DNA of 64,000 nucleotides from Pseudarthrobacter phenanthrenivorans Sphe3 (GCF_000189535.1 NC_015145.1:3348001-3412000); one strand, 5' to 3'. Positions 1-8,986 are shown, counted from the first letter of the stretch. Notes: a model not told the origin generated them from the sequence alone. A program made the numbers and translations.

Positions 1-1355
1 CCCGGCACTACTTTGAACAGGTGCTCGTCATTGCTCCAGCCGGCGATTGTTTGGGAGCCGGCGGCGTTGGAGATTGAGAGGCTCCCGTTGTCCCCGTTGC
101 CGGCGGGTTCCCGCGCAAACCCTGCGGCCTGGTTTGGATCGCCGCCGCTGGTCCACTCATGCCAGTCCAGGATGGTCTCGGCGTTGAGCTCATCACGGAC
201 CACTTCACGGAGCTGCTTCCCGTCCGGCCCGTGCTCGGTCACAACGAGCGTGTCGAAGTACGCGGTGCCCCGCATCCCTCCCTTGGCCGTAACAACGGGC
301 ATGGCAGCGACCGCCGATTTGTCTGTCAGGGGGATCAGCCCGCTGTCGTACACCTTCCAGTCAGAGCTGCCGGCGTCCAGCGGCGGGGTGGCCACCGTGC
401 TCTGCGGCAACAGGGTGCGCTGGCCGGTGGGAAGGATCACGCCGGGATCCGGGTACCGCCCGCCGTCCTGGATGGGCCCTTCCACCCACGAGGCGTACTG
501 GTGCGTGTACTTGATGGGCTCGTAGAAGTGCAAGTCGTACACCACGTTCGTGTCATCCACCAGGAAATGGGGGTCGATGCCGGCGGTGCCGTACCGCCCG
601 TTGACCCCGTAGATCCCACCCACCACCAGCAGGTGGTTCCGGTCCACGGAACGGACCGCTGCGACGAGCTTTTGCGCCAGGTCCTTCCATTGCTGTCCGG
701 TGGCGTCCGTGGTGACGGGCTCGTTCAGGAGGTCGTAGGCGGCAATGACGGGTTCATCCTTGTAGCGTTCGGCAATGACGCGCCACAGGTCGGCGTTCTG
801 GTCCTGCAGCCGGGGCTGGGACCAAAGGTCGAAGCTCACGGCGTCGCTGGTGGGGTCCAGCCAGAAACCGCCGATCGGGGTGTGCAGGTCCAAAATCAGT
901 TTGACCTGGTGCTGGCGCGCCCAGGCCACGTTCCGGTCCAGCCACTCCATGAAGACCTTCGGGTCATCCACGTACCAGTCCCCATCGAAGGCGAAGCGGA
1001 CGCTGTTGAATCCCAGCTCCTTCACGCGGGCAAAGTCCTGCTCTGAATGGTGCGGGGAGTCCAGGAGCTCGGACCCTTTGAGGTTCCGGTGGTAGAAATT
1101 GGAGAAGTTCACGGCCTTGAGCCGGGTGGGGGCGCCGTCCAGCACCAGCTCGCGGCCCTCCGCCCCCACGAACCCCGGGAGACGGGACTGTCCGCCATCA
1201 TTGCTGCCGCCAAGCGTGAACCCGGCCAGGACCAGCAGGGGGACAGCCAGCAGCAGGACAGGGACCAGCCATAACGGCAGCCGGCGCTTCCCCGCTGCCT
1301 GCCGGGGGCCTGACGGCGCCTCCGGCTCCCTTGGTCGATCTGCATCTCCGGGCAT
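1..1355 (-). CDS. Glycoside hydrolase family 5 (cellulase-like) protein, 3' end cut by window edge
   Basis: This reading frame starts at ATG 1355 behind a good ribosome site (GGGAGGAC) and runs off the left edge still open. It begins with a basic stretch and one hydrophobic segment (about residues 26-47), so the enzyme is secreted or membrane-anchored. A TIM-barrel fold follows, with the GH5 motif YDLLNEP whose Glu (about residue 212) is the predicted acid/base. The later HFYEP strand is also typical of GH5. After that strand comes a stretch of about 130 residues (DWHEW...SLSIS...GW) that looks like a carbohydrate-binding beta-sandwich inserted in the barrel. The nucleophile Glu would lie outside the window. 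It should cleave a beta-linked polysaccharide outside the cell; the exact substrate cannot be read from the sequence. Confidence 0.82.
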   Translation of the reverse strand, partial: MPGDADRPREPEAPSGPRQAAGKRRLPLWLVPVLLLAVPLLVLAGFTLGGSNDGGQSRLPGFVGAEGRELVLDGAPTRLKAVNFSNFYHRNLKGSELLDSPHHSEQDFARVKELGFNSVRFAFDGDWYVDDPKVFMEWLDRNVAWARQHQVKLILDLHTPIGGFWLDPTSDAVSFDLWSQPRLQDQNADLWRVIAERYKDEPVIAAYDLLNEPVTTDATGQQWKDLAQKLVAAVRSVDRNHLLVVGGIYGVNGRYGTAGIDPHFLVDDTNVVYDLHFYEPIKYTHQYASWVEGPIQDGGRYPDPGVILPTGQRTLLPQSTVATPPLDAGSSDWKVYDSGLIPLTDKSAVAAMPVVTAKGGMRGTAYFDTLVVTEHGPDGKQLREVVRDELNAETILDWHEWTSGGDPNQAAGFAREPAGNGDNGSLSISNAAGSQTIAGWSNDEHLFKVVP

Positions 1356-1557
1356 GAAGTCCTCCCGTGGCTCGTCCTGAGACGCTTAGCCTAACCAGTC
1401 CCACCCACCATGTCTCGGGGACTCCGGCAATTGTTTCCTGGCCGCAACCCTTCCACGTAAGGCGGCCGGCGCCGTCGTCCGTTATTTTCCCGGCCCGCGG
1501 GGTACGCCGCTGGTAGTGTTCCTGCATTCGACCGGAACTCAGACGGGGTGATTTTCT

Positions 1558-2334
1558 GTGAACGAGGATGCGCTGACAGAGGCTGTCCAGGAAGCCGGGG
1601 CGGTGGAGCTGCTGCTGATCCGCCACGGCGAGAGCGAGGGCAACGTTGCGGCCACCGAGGCCCGGCTGGCCGGGGCGGAGGTCATCGCCGTACCGGCCCG
1701 TGATGCTGATGTGAACCTGTCCGTTACCGGCCAGGAGCAGGCCAAGGCCCTGGGTGCCGCGCTTGCACGCATCGCCGAGGAATTCCGCCCAGACGCCGTG
1801 GTTTCCTCACCTTATGAGCGTGCCCGGCAGACGGCGGAGATAGCGGTGGAAACGGCGGGCTGGCCTGTGCAGGTCCGCACCGATGAACGGCTGAGGGACC
1901 GCGAACTGGGAATCCTGGACCGGCTCACCCGGATGGGCGTGGAGCAGCGTTTCCCCGAGGAAGTGGAGCGCCGGGAGTGGCTGGGCAAGCTGTACTACCG
2001 TCCGCCTGGCGGGGAATCGTGGGCCGACGTGGCGCTGCGGCTCCGCTCGGTGCTGTCCGAGCTGAACAACCTGGGCACGGGCCACCGGGTGATGCTGGTC
2101 TGCCACGATGCGGTAATCATGCTGTTCCGGTATGTGCTCGAAGGGTTGAGCGAACGGGAGCTCCTGGACCTTGCCGCCACCACCTCGGTACTGAATGCCT
2201 CCATGACCCGTTACGTGCGTCCGGCCGGCCAGGGCCCATGGACGCTGGAGAGCTTCAACGTGGCGGACCACCTCACCGAGCAGGGAGTCACGGTGACAGA
2301 ACATGGCGGGGATACCAGTGTCCACCCGCGGTAA
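1558..2334 (+). CDS. Histidine phosphatase family protein (phosphoglycerate mutase-like)
   Basis: This 258-residue protein starts with GTG. It carries the catalytic LIRHGESEGN motif (His23), a second Arg/Glu set in the middle (SSPYERARQTAE) and the second catalytic His in VMLVCHDAV. These define the histidine phosphatase superfamily, which transfers phosphate through a phospho-histidine. The substrate could be a phosphosugar, phosphoglycerate or another small phosphoester; the sequence does not decide. The last 32 bases overlap the start of the NAD(P)H-hydrate dehydratase gene, so the two are probably co-transcribed and translationally coupled. Confidence 0.85.
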   Translation: MNEDALTEAVQEAGAVELLLIRHGESEGNVAATEARLAGAEVIAVPARDADVNLSVTGQEQAKALGAALARIAEEFRPDAVVSSPYERARQTAEIAVETAGWPVQVRTDERLRDRELGILDRLTRMGVEQRFPEEVERREWLGKLYYRPPGGESWADVALRLRSVLSELNNLGTGHRVMLVCHDAVIMLFRYVLEGLSERELLDLAATTSVLNASMTRYVRPAGQGPWTLESFNVADHLTEQGVTVTEHGGDTSVHPR

Positions 2335-3247
2335 GAACGGGGCTGCGTGGCCCACCCTGGTCACGCCGTCCCTGCTGCGCGACTGGCCGCTGCCCGCCCC
2401 GGGAGAGGACAAGTACTCGCGGGGATCGGTCCTGGTGATCGGCGGTGCCCGGGCCACGCCCGGCGCAGCCCTGCTGGCCGGCACTGCGGCGCTGCGCGCC
2501 GGCGCGGGAAAACTCACCCTCGCAGTGGGGGAATCCGTGGCAGTCCAGCTGGGGGTTGCCCTGCCCGAATGTGGTGCGATGGGCCTGCCGGAAACCCCCG
2601 ATGGATCGGTGACAGCTGAGGGACTGGACCGGATTTCCTCCTACCTGGACCGGTCGGACGCCATTCTGGTCGGCCCCGGCCTGGATGATCCGGACCTGGC
2701 CGAGGAACTCCTGCGGGCCCTCCTGGAACGGGAGGAAGGCCGAGGTGGGCCGGGGGCGGCGGGAGGTCCCGCCGTCGTGCTCGATGCCTACGCCCTGGGC
2801 GGACTGGTAAAGGTAGGGGACCTGCTGGAGCCGTGGATGGGCCGGCTGATCCTCACCCCGAACCCCAAGGAGGCCGCCGTGCTGCTGGGCCGGGAGGTGG
2901 AGGACCTGGAGGCGGACGTGGCCGAGATCGCCGCGAAGTACCGGGCGGTGGTGAGCTGCCAGGGACTGATTGCGCGGCCGCCGGGCGACGCGCCGGAGGA
3001 GCCTGAGCTGTGGAAGATCACCACCGGGTACGGCGGACTGGGGACGTCCGGCAGCGGCGACGTCCTGGCCGGTGCGATCGCCGGCCTGCGCGCCAGGGGA
3101 ACCAGCGAAGCGCAGGCAGCGTGCTGGGGAACGCACCTTCATGCCGCGGCGGCGGACCGGCTGGCCAGCCGGCTGGGACCCCTGGGCTTCCTGGCCCGGG
3201 AGCTCGCCGATGAAGTGCCCGCCCTGATGCTGGAGCTGAACACCTGA
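2303..3247 (+). CDS. nnrD: ADP-dependent NAD(P)H-hydrate dehydratase
   Basis: This is the YjeF C-terminal / ribokinase-like repair enzyme that dehydrates damaged NADHX and NADPHX with ADP. Recognisable features are KYSRGSVLVIGGARATPGAA near the N-terminus, LTPNPKEAAVLLGR in the middle and the nucleotide-binding GTSGSGDVLAGAIAG near residues 247-262. At 314 residues it is the stand-alone dehydratase; the NAD(P)HX epimerase half is not fused to it and is not in the window. It starts inside the 3' end of the histidine phosphatase gene. Confidence 0.9.
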   Translation: MAGIPVSTRGKNGAAWPTLVTPSLLRDWPLPAPGEDKYSRGSVLVIGGARATPGAALLAGTAALRAGAGKLTLAVGESVAVQLGVALPECGAMGLPETPDGSVTAEGLDRISSYLDRSDAILVGPGLDDPDLAEELLRALLEREEGRGGPGAAGGPAVVLDAYALGGLVKVGDLLEPWMGRLILTPNPKEAAVLLGREVEDLEADVAEIAAKYRAVVSCQGLIARPPGDAPEEPELWKITTGYGGLGTSGSGDVLAGAIAGLRARGTSEAQAACWGTHLHAAAADRLASRLGPLGFLARELADEVPALMLELNT

Positions 3248-3277
3248 TTCCCCCTGCCCTCTGCGGGCATGAGACGA

Positions 3278-3297
3278 CCCCCGGCCGAAGCCGGGGG
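3278..3297. terminator. GC-rich hairpin after nnrD
   Basis: An 8-bp perfect stem CCCCCGGC / GCCGGGGG with a CGAA loop lies 30 bases after the nnrD stop. No T-tract follows on either strand, so it is a terminator-like hairpin rather than a canonical intrinsic terminator. It sits between nnrD and the end of the convergent hsp20 gene. Confidence 0.5.
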
Positions 3298-3419
3298 CCG
3301 CCATATCGGGAAGTGCGGGCGTAGGCTGCCGGTGCGCTTTAAGCGCTGTGGCGTGCATACTTCGCGATCCGCCCTAAAGGCAGTCAGCAAATGCCCGACG
3401 TCCCGATCCTGTGTTGAAA

Positions 3420-3842
3420 CTAGGCGGCTATCTCCTGCTTTGCCCCCTTCGTCTCAATTTCGATCTTGCGCGGCTTGGCCTTTTCGGCGACAGGAATCCG
3501 CAGCGTCAGGACACCGGCGTCGTAGGTAGCCTTAACATTCTCGGTATCCAAGGTGTCCCCGAGGATCAGCTGGCGGCTGAAGACGCCGCTCGGCCGCTCG
3601 GAGGCGATCAGCTCGGTGTCCTTGCCCGCGGGTTCGGGACGCTCGGCCCGTACCGTCAGGACGTTCCGTTCCACATCCAGATTCACAGAATCCAGTGCGA
3701 CGCCAGGCAGATCAAAGGCCACCACAAATTCCTGGTCCTCCCGCCACGCGTCCATAGGCATCGCTGCCGGGCGCGCCGCCGTGCCGAGGACCTGCTGGGC
3801 CAGCCTGTCCAGCTCGCGGAACGGATCGGTTCGCATCAACAT
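3420..3842 (-). CDS. Hsp20/alpha-crystallin small heat-shock protein
   Basis: This 140-residue ATP-independent holdase chaperone has an alpha-crystallin domain over most of its length. It includes the conserved tail motif [20 protein letters not shown] (A-x-x-x-G-V-L-x-x-x-x-P type). I chose ATG 3842 because AGGAGGGAAGCC precedes it; the frame stays open upstream to an ATG at 3884 that has no ribosome site. A perfect 9-bp inverted repeat lies about 40 bp upstream and is a likely operator. It probably protects unfolding proteins in the cytosol under stress. Confidence 0.9.
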   Translation of the reverse strand: MLMRTDPFRELDRLAQQVLGTAARPAAMPMDAWREDQEFVVAFDLPGVALDSVNLDVERNVLTVRAERPEPAGKDTELIASERPSGVFSRQLILGDTLDTENVKATYDAGVLTLRIPVAEKAKPRKIEIETKGAKQEIAA

Positions 3843-3882
3843 GGCTTCCCTCCTCGTAAGAGACGGTCCAACACTTGTTTTC

Positions 3883-3910
3883 ATATCAGCCGATCTGTAT
3901 TGGCTGATAT
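3883..3910. promoter_or_regulatory. Perfect palindrome upstream of hsp20 (candidate operator)
   Basis: ATATCAGCC and GGCTGATAT form a perfect 9-bp inverted repeat with a 10-base spacer, 41 bp upstream of the hsp20 start. It does not match the HAIR element of HspR or the CIRCE element of HrcA. A dimeric regulator of a different family is the likely user. The role is inferred from position and symmetry only. Confidence 0.5.
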
Positions 3911-3993
3911 AGATTTTTTAGCACTGCCAAAGCAGGTCTGCAAGGGGTCCAGGGAAGAATTTTTTCCTGGTTTTCGGGCAGTGGCCGGACGTG

Positions 3994-4032
3994 GTTGAGG
4001 GGCCCTCCGCAGCATGCGGAGAGCCCCTCAAC
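3994..4032 (-). terminator. Hairpin downstream of the proline-rich small gene
   Basis: A stem of roughly 17 bp (GTTGAGGGGC...CTCCGCA against TGCGGAG...GCCCCTCAAC, one bulge) begins 11 bases after the stop of the proline-rich gene. The minus strand lacks a strong T-run after it. It probably ends that transcript before the hsp20 promoter. Confidence 0.5.
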
Positions 4033-4042
4033 TCCCGCCGGA

Positions 4043-4225
4043 TCAGCTCCGGGTGGGATCTGGACGCAGCGGCGCCGGGCCAGGATCCGGCACCGGGAGG
4101 GGCCCCGGGGGCTGCGGCGTGGGGAACGGATTAGGGCCGGGGTGGCCGGGGTGGGCGGGATCAGGCTGATCCGGGCCAGGCTCCGGCGGGAACGGCTCGG
4201 GCTCGTGCACTGGCGGGATGGTCAT
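4043..4225 (-). CDS. Small proline-rich protein of unknown function
   Basis: This 60-residue frame starts at ATG 4225 with GAGAGGGG 7 bases upstream and is followed by a hairpin. About 40 percent of its residues are Pro, in repeating P-x-P units with Asp, Glu and Gly, so it should be disordered and extended. There is no signal peptide or membrane segment. The ribosome site and terminator argue that it is real; low-complexity composition makes homology a poor guide. It reads away from the FAD monooxygenase operon. Confidence 0.5.
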   Translation of the reverse strand: MTIPPVHEPEPFPPEPGPDQPDPAHPGHPGPNPFPTPQPPGPLPVPDPGPAPLRPDPTRS

Positions 4226-4295
4226 CGACTTTCCCCTCTCACGTTTGATGGACGTGCCTTGGCGTGAACAGGATACGCCTGCCGCCTCAAGCCCA

Positions 4296-5918
4296 CTAGG
4301 CCCGCCAGTCCCCGACCGCGCCCGCCAGCCGGAGCCAGGCACCCAACTGCTGCAGGTCCGCCTCCCCGCAGCGGAACCCGACATGGCCGTCCGGACGCAC
4401 CCCCACAATGCCCCGACCGGGGTGGCTGGTGAGCCTATGGACGTGAACCCTGCTGCTGGAGAAGGCTGGACCGGCACCCAAGGTGTCCCACCCGGCGTCG
4501 CGCTCCACGAAGACATGGAGGCCCGGCGTGGCAGTCAGCTCGTGAAGCCGCGTGCATTGCCCGCCCTCCACAGCAGCAGCCGCATCCGGCAACCTGTCCC
4601 CCGGCCGCGGCCACCCTGCGGCAGGCGGGGTCCCTTCCAGGGAAATCGGGCTCTGCCGGTACCTCACGAAAGGCTGGGCCAGCAGCCTGATGCCGACGGC
4701 GGTGAGGCGCCGCTGCCGCAGGAGCACCGGCAGCAACGGGGCGGATAGCGGCAGGACGCTGCGGAGGAGACGGGCGAGGGGGTGGGGTGATGCCTCGCCG
4801 AAGAAGATAACGTGCGTCAGGGCCAGGACGCGCCGGGCCGCCAGGCGCCGTTCGTGGTCGTAGGAGTCCAGCAACTCCCGGTGCTCTCCACCGGCTGAGG
4901 CAAGGCCCAGCTTCCAGCCGAGGTTCAGCCCATCCAGGATGCCGTTGTTCATTCCCTGCCCGCCGGCTGGGGAATGGGCGTGCGCCGCGTCGCCTGCCAG
5001 GAACAGGGGTCCGCTGCGGAACCTGCTCGCGAGCCTGTGCTGCAGCGGGACCTGGGCGGACCAGCGCACCTCCCGGACTGTTGCCCCCAGCCCAGAGCCG
5101 TCCACCAGCTCCGCGACGTCCTTCCAGGGAACCGCCGGCCCCAGCTGCCCGAATGGCCCGGCAGGATGTGGCCCGGCCGGGCGGGTGGCGAGCATTCGCC
5201 AGGTTGCCCCTTCCCCGAGTGCGAAAAGGAACACCAGCCCCGGACCTGCAACGGCGGCGTGAAGGAGTCCGGGATCGAGGGGGCCGTCGAGTTCAAGGTC
5301 CGCCAGGACGGCCTCCACCCGGTACGGCGCGCCGCGCCATTCGGCGCCGACCAGGCCCCGCGCGATACTTGACTGCCCGTCGCAACCGGCGAGGTAACGG
5401 CATTCATGCTGTTCCAGGCGCCGGTCCGTGCGGGTATGTCCCGGGTCCGTGCCGGCCAGCGCCAGCTCCGCACGTACCCCGCCGTCCCTGCCGGACGCGC
5501 CATCCCTGCCATGGCCTTCCAGGCCGCGGAACTCAACTCCCCAGTCCACCGGCACGTCCCTGGCCTGGAGGGCGTGCCAGAGAACGTCCTCGACGTCGGC
5601 CTGCCGGACCAGCGTCAGGTGCGGGAAGGCAGTGTCAGGAAGGTCGGCGTGGCCGAGCTTGGCCTGCACCACCCGTTTCCCCAAGTGGATCCTCGCTTCG
5701 GGCGTGGTGTCCGCCCTGTTGAGCAGCTCGTCCGTGACGCCCAGCGGCCGAAGCCCTTCCAGCGCCCGGGCATGGAGCATCAAGGCTCGAGAGGGCCGGA
5801 CCCGCTCCGACCGCCTGTCGACGATGCGGACCGTGGCTCCGTGGGCATGGGCCTGAAGTGCTGTCGCCAGGCCGGCAGGGCCGGCGCCGACCACCAGGAT
5901 GTCGCTCTGGGCGCTCAT
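4296..5918 (-). CDS. FAD-dependent aromatic-ring monooxygenase (PHBH fold)
   Basis: This 540-residue flavoprotein has the N-terminal dinucleotide fold (VVGAGPAGLATALQA), the central CDGQSS motif and the FAD-ribityl motif LFLAGDAAHAHSPAGGQGMN. It ends with a thioredoxin-like tail. These features define the PheA/TetX type of hydroxylase that adds one oxygen to a phenol or polyketide-like ring using NAD(P)H. ATG 5918 overlaps the upstream stop in ATGA, which favours it over a GTG at 5942. No ring-cleavage genes adjoin, so the substrate is unknown. Confidence 0.85.
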   Translation of the reverse strand: MSAQSDILVVGAGPAGLATALQAHAHGATVRIVDRRSERVRPSRALMLHARALEGLRPLGVTDELLNRADTTPEARIHLGKRVVQAKLGHADLPDTAFPHLTLVRQADVEDVLWHALQARDVPVDWGVEFRGLEGHGRDGASGRDGGVRAELALAGTDPGHTRTDRRLEQHECRYLAGCDGQSSIARGLVGAEWRGAPYRVEAVLADLELDGPLDPGLLHAAVAGPGLVFLFALGEGATWRMLATRPAGPHPAGPFGQLGPAVPWKDVAELVDGSGLGATVREVRWSAQVPLQHRLASRFRSGPLFLAGDAAHAHSPAGGQGMNNGILDGLNLGWKLGLASAGGEHRELLDSYDHERRLAARRVLALTHVIFFGEASPHPLARLLRSVLPLSAPLLPVLLRQRRLTAVGIRLLAQPFVRYRQSPISLEGTPPAAGWPRPGDRLPDAAAAVEGGQCTRLHELTATPGLHVFVERDAGWDTLGAGPAFSSSRVHVHRLTSHPGRGIVGVRPDGHVGFRCGEADLQQLGAWLRLAGAVGDWRA

Positions 5919-6484
5919 GTGCGGCTGAGGAGCCGCCACCACCCCTGCCCGGAACCCGACACCATGTCCTGCATCCGTTCCGGGTTGGCCAGCACCTCAT
6001 CCCGGCGCAGCCCCGGCAGAACCTTGTAACTGATGGAGCCTGGAACGCTGACCAGTTCCAGGACCCGCCACAGCGACGACGCGTAGTGGCGGGCCCTGGC
6101 TGCGCCATCCCATTCGTAGAGCCCCCGATAAACTCCACGACTGTCATGCGCGCACCAGAGCTTGGACACGAATCCCGGGAACCCGACGAACAGCGGCGTG
6201 TTAAGCAGGCTTTCCGCCTCAAAGAAACGGTGCGCGCGTCCCCGCACCAGCCTGAGCGTGAATGCGACCACCAGCACACACGGCTCAACGGGCCCACCGC
6301 CGTCAACGGTGGTCTCCCGGTAAACCCTTGTGGTGCTGCCGTCCGCAAACTGCAGGATCCTTCCCACATTTTCCTTGGGCAGGTGGACCTGCCGGCGGGC
6401 GAGCATTACTGCGCTCCTTCCCGCACAACGGGCCACTGCTTTCCAAGCACGTGCCCTGGGCGCCGGACCCGAATCGCTGGACAT
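5915..6484 (-). CDS. Conserved protein of unknown function coupled to the monooxygenase
   Basis: This 189-residue protein starts at ATG 6484 after GGAAGGGAGAAACC; an in-frame extension to 6556 lacks a ribosome site. It is basic at the N-terminus, then has an alternating hydrophobic core (VLVVAFTLRLV, LFVGFPGFVSKLW) and YRGLYEWDG. It has no signal peptide, clear membrane helix or catalytic motif that I recognise. The 4-base overlap with the FAD monooxygenase start indicates one operon and suggests a partner or accessory role in the same reaction. Confidence 0.7.
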   Translation of the reverse strand: MSSDSGPAPRARAWKAVARCAGRSAVMLARRQVHLPKENVGRILQFADGSTTRVYRETTVDGGGPVEPCVLVVAFTLRLVRGRAHRFFEAESLLNTPLFVGFPGFVSKLWCAHDSRGVYRGLYEWDGAARARHYASSLWRVLELVSVPGSISYKVLPGLRRDEVLANPERMQDMVSGSGQGWWRLLSRT

Positions 6485-6665
6485 CGGTTTCTCCCTTCCT
6501 GCCCGGTCCAAGCGGCCGGCCTGGTCCAACCGGCCTACTTCCCCACCCTCCCGCACCCCGCGGCCCCGGACCTAGGGTCTTTGGCCCTCTTTCGCCGGCC
6601 CCCGCGCCCCGGGATGCTGGGTAATCGTCCGGTAGCGAACGGCGGGTGAATTGTCCGGGCGGCTC

Positions 6666-6680
6666 TATATATTGAAGGAA
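6666..6680 (+). promoter_or_regulatory. Candidate -10 element placing the transcript start at the ptrB ATG
   Basis: TATATATT at 6666-6673 ends seven bases before the A of the ptrB start codon. A transcript starting there would be leaderless. The only purine-rich stretch (GAAGGA) directly abuts the ATG and is too close to work as a ribosome site. No convincing -35 hexamer is visible. Confidence 0.35.
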
Positions 6681-8911
6681 TGACCCAGACTCCGCTGCAG
6701 GACTCCGCCGCCACGTCCGCTCCCATGCCTCCGGTCGCCAAGAAGGTCCCCACTGAACGGCGCCACCACGGGGACGTTTTCGTGGATAACTACGAGTGGC
6801 TGCGGGACAAGGAATCCCAGGAGGTGGTGAAACACCTGAAAGCAGAGAATGCCTACCAGGAGGCGGTGACGGCCCACCAGGAGCCGTTGCGGGAGGCGAT
6901 TTTCCAGGAAATCAAAGGCCGCACGCAGGAGACCGACCTGTCAGTGCCGCACCGCAAGGACGGCTGGTGGTACTTCAGCCGCTCCGTGGAGGGCAAGGAA
7001 TACGGCATCCACTGCCGGGTCAGGGCCGCGGACACGGAGGACAAGATCGCCGACTGGACGCCGCCCGCAGTGCAGCCCGGCGTCGGCATTCCCGGCGAGG
7101 AGATCCTCCTGGACTGCAACGTGGAGGCCGAAGGCAAGCCCTTCTTCTCGGTAGGCGGCTCCGCCGTGACCGTGGACGGGAACCTCTACGCCTACGCCGT
7201 GGACAACTCCGGGGACGAACGCTTCACCCTCCGCATCAAGGACCTCCGGACCGGCGAACTGCTCCCCGACGTCATTGAAAACATCTTTTACGGCGTCGCC
7301 TTCTCCCCCGACGGCACCCGGCTTTTCTACACTGTGGTGGACGATTCCTGGCGCCCGTACCAGGTCAAGGCCCACACCCTGGGCACGCCGGTGGCCGATG
7401 ACGTGGTCATCTACCAGGAGGACGACGCCGCCATGTGGCTGGGCTTCGAACTTTCCTCTGACCGGCGCTACCTCGTGCTGGGGATCGGCTGCTCGGAGTA
7501 CAGCGAGACGCGCCTGCTCCGCTTCGACGATCCCGCGCAGGAGGTCACCACTGTCATTCCGCGGGACGAGCGGGTGCTGTACGAGGCTGAGCCGTTCCTG
7601 CTGCCCGGGCCGGACGGGCAGAAGAGCGAGCGGATCCTGATCACGCACAACCGCGGCGCCGTGAACTCCATGGTTTCCCTGGCGGACCCGGCCGGGCTTG
7701 CCAAGCCGCTGGCCGAGCAGGAGTGGGTCACCGTCGTCGAACATTCCGACGACGTCCGCGTCAACGGCGCCGGCGTCACCTCCACGCACCTGGTGGTTTC
7801 CATCCGCAAGGACACCATTGAACGGGTGCAGTTCATTGGCCTGGCCGGGTTGGGCACGCCCGCGCAGGAGGTTCCGGTGGAGCCGGCCTTCGACGAGGAG
7901 CTCTACACCGCCGGGGTGGGCGGATCCGACTATGAGGCGCCGGTCATCAGGCTGGGCTACACGTCCTACTTCACGCCCTCCCGGGTGTATGACTTCGTGC
8001 TGCCCACCGAGGACAAGCCCGCCGGTGAGCTCCTGCTGCGCAAGGAAAGTCCGGTCCTGGGCGGGTATGACGGCAGCGACTACATTGCCACCCGCGAATG
8101 GGCCGATGCCGCTGACGGCACCAGGATCCCGCTCTCGGTGCTGCGGCACAAGGCCGTCAAGCAGGATTCGACGGCGGCCGGCCTGGTGTACGGGTACGGC
8201 TCCTATGAGATGAGCATGGATCCCGGTTTCGGCATCGCCCGGCTGTCGCTCCTGGACCGCGGCGTGGTATTCGTGATCGCCCACATCCGCGGCGGCGGCG
8301 AGCTGGGCCGGCACTGGTACGAGAACGGCAAGAAGCTGGAGAAGAAAAACACCTTCACCGATTTTGTGGACGCCACCGACTGGCTCGCGGACTCGGGCTG
8401 GGTGGATCCGACGCGGATCGCTGCCCTGGGCGGCTCGGCAGGCGGACTACTGATGGGCGCGGTGGCGAACATGGCTCCGGAAAAGTACGCCGTCATTGTG
8501 GCGCAGGTGCCGTTCGTGGATCCGCTCACGAGCATCCTGGATCCGGAGCTTCCGCTCTCTGCGCTCGAGTGGGAGGAATGGGGGAATCCCATCACGGATC
8601 CCGAAGCCTACGCGTACATGAAGTCCTACTCCCCTTATGAGAACGTGCGGGCGGCTGCCTACCCCAAGATCGCCGCCGTCACGTCCTTCAATGACACCCG
8701 GGTGCTCTACGTGGAACCGGCCAAGTGGGTGCAGGAGCTGCGGAACAAGACCACCGGCACCGAACCGATCGTGATGAAGATCGAGATGGACGGCGGCCAC
8801 GGCGGCGCCTCCGGCCGTTACGTGCAATGGCGCGAGCGCGCCTGGGATTACGCCTTCATCGCCGATTCCCTCGACGCCACCGAGCTGCTGCCGGGTGCCG
8901 GGCTGAAGTAG
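6680..8911 (+). CDS. ptrB: Oligopeptidase B (S9 family serine peptidase)
   Basis: This 743-residue cytosolic prolyl-oligopeptidase-family enzyme cleaves short peptides after Lys or Arg. The N-terminal DNYEWLRDKE motif and beta-propeller are followed by the alpha/beta-hydrolase domain. Its triad is Ser586 (GGSAGG), Asp672 (FNDTRVLY) and His707 (GGHGG). Length and motif order fit PtrB better than prolyl endopeptidase. It stands alone, with a possible leaderless start. Confidence 0.92.
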   Translation: MTQTPLQDSAATSAPMPPVAKKVPTERRHHGDVFVDNYEWLRDKESQEVVKHLKAENAYQEAVTAHQEPLREAIFQEIKGRTQETDLSVPHRKDGWWYFSRSVEGKEYGIHCRVRAADTEDKIADWTPPAVQPGVGIPGEEILLDCNVEAEGKPFFSVGGSAVTVDGNLYAYAVDNSGDERFTLRIKDLRTGELLPDVIENIFYGVAFSPDGTRLFYTVVDDSWRPYQVKAHTLGTPVADDVVIYQEDDAAMWLGFELSSDRRYLVLGIGCSEYSETRLLRFDDPAQEVTTVIPRDERVLYEAEPFLLPGPDGQKSERILITHNRGAVNSMVSLADPAGLAKPLAEQEWVTVVEHSDDVRVNGAGVTSTHLVVSIRKDTIERVQFIGLAGLGTPAQEVPVEPAFDEELYTAGVGGSDYEAPVIRLGYTSYFTPSRVYDFVLPTEDKPAGELLLRKESPVLGGYDGSDYIATREWADAADGTRIPLSVLRHKAVKQDSTAAGLVYGYGSYEMSMDPGFGIARLSLLDRGVVFVIAHIRGGGELGRHWYENGKKLEKKNTFTDFVDATDWLADSGWVDPTRIAALGGSAGGLLMGAVANMAPEKYAVIVAQVPFVDPLTSILDPELPLSALEWEEWGNPITDPEAYAYMKSYSPYENVRAAAYPKIAAVTSFNDTRVLYVEPAKWVQELRNKTTGTEPIVMKIEMDGGHGGASGRYVQWRERAWDYAFIADSLDATELLPGAGLK

Positions 8912-8967
8912 GAGGGAACCGTACGCCTTTATTTCTCCATCAGTTGTTCTATAACGGCGGATTTTAG

Positions 8968-8986
8968 TTAGGTAAGGCTTAACTAA
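8968..8986. promoter_or_regulatory. Iron box (DtxR/IdeR-type operator)
   Basis: TTAGGTAAGGCTTAACTAA matches the 19-bp DtxR/IdeR consensus TTAGGTTAGGCTAACCTAA at 16 positions. It ends 12 bases before the next start codon and overlaps the likely -10 element TAATAC (8984-8989). Fe(II)-bound repressor should therefore shut off the following gene when iron is plentiful. Confidence 0.8.

Noticed and set aside
3917..3924. TTAGCACT upstream of hsp20, resembling half of a CIRCE element
   Set aside because: The matching right half (GAGTGCTAA) is missing at the required distance, so it is a chance half-site.
5919..5942. GTG 5942 as an upstream start for the FAD monooxygenase
   Set aside because: It lacks a spaced ribosome site, while ATG 5918 makes a 4-base ATGA overlap with the upstream gene.
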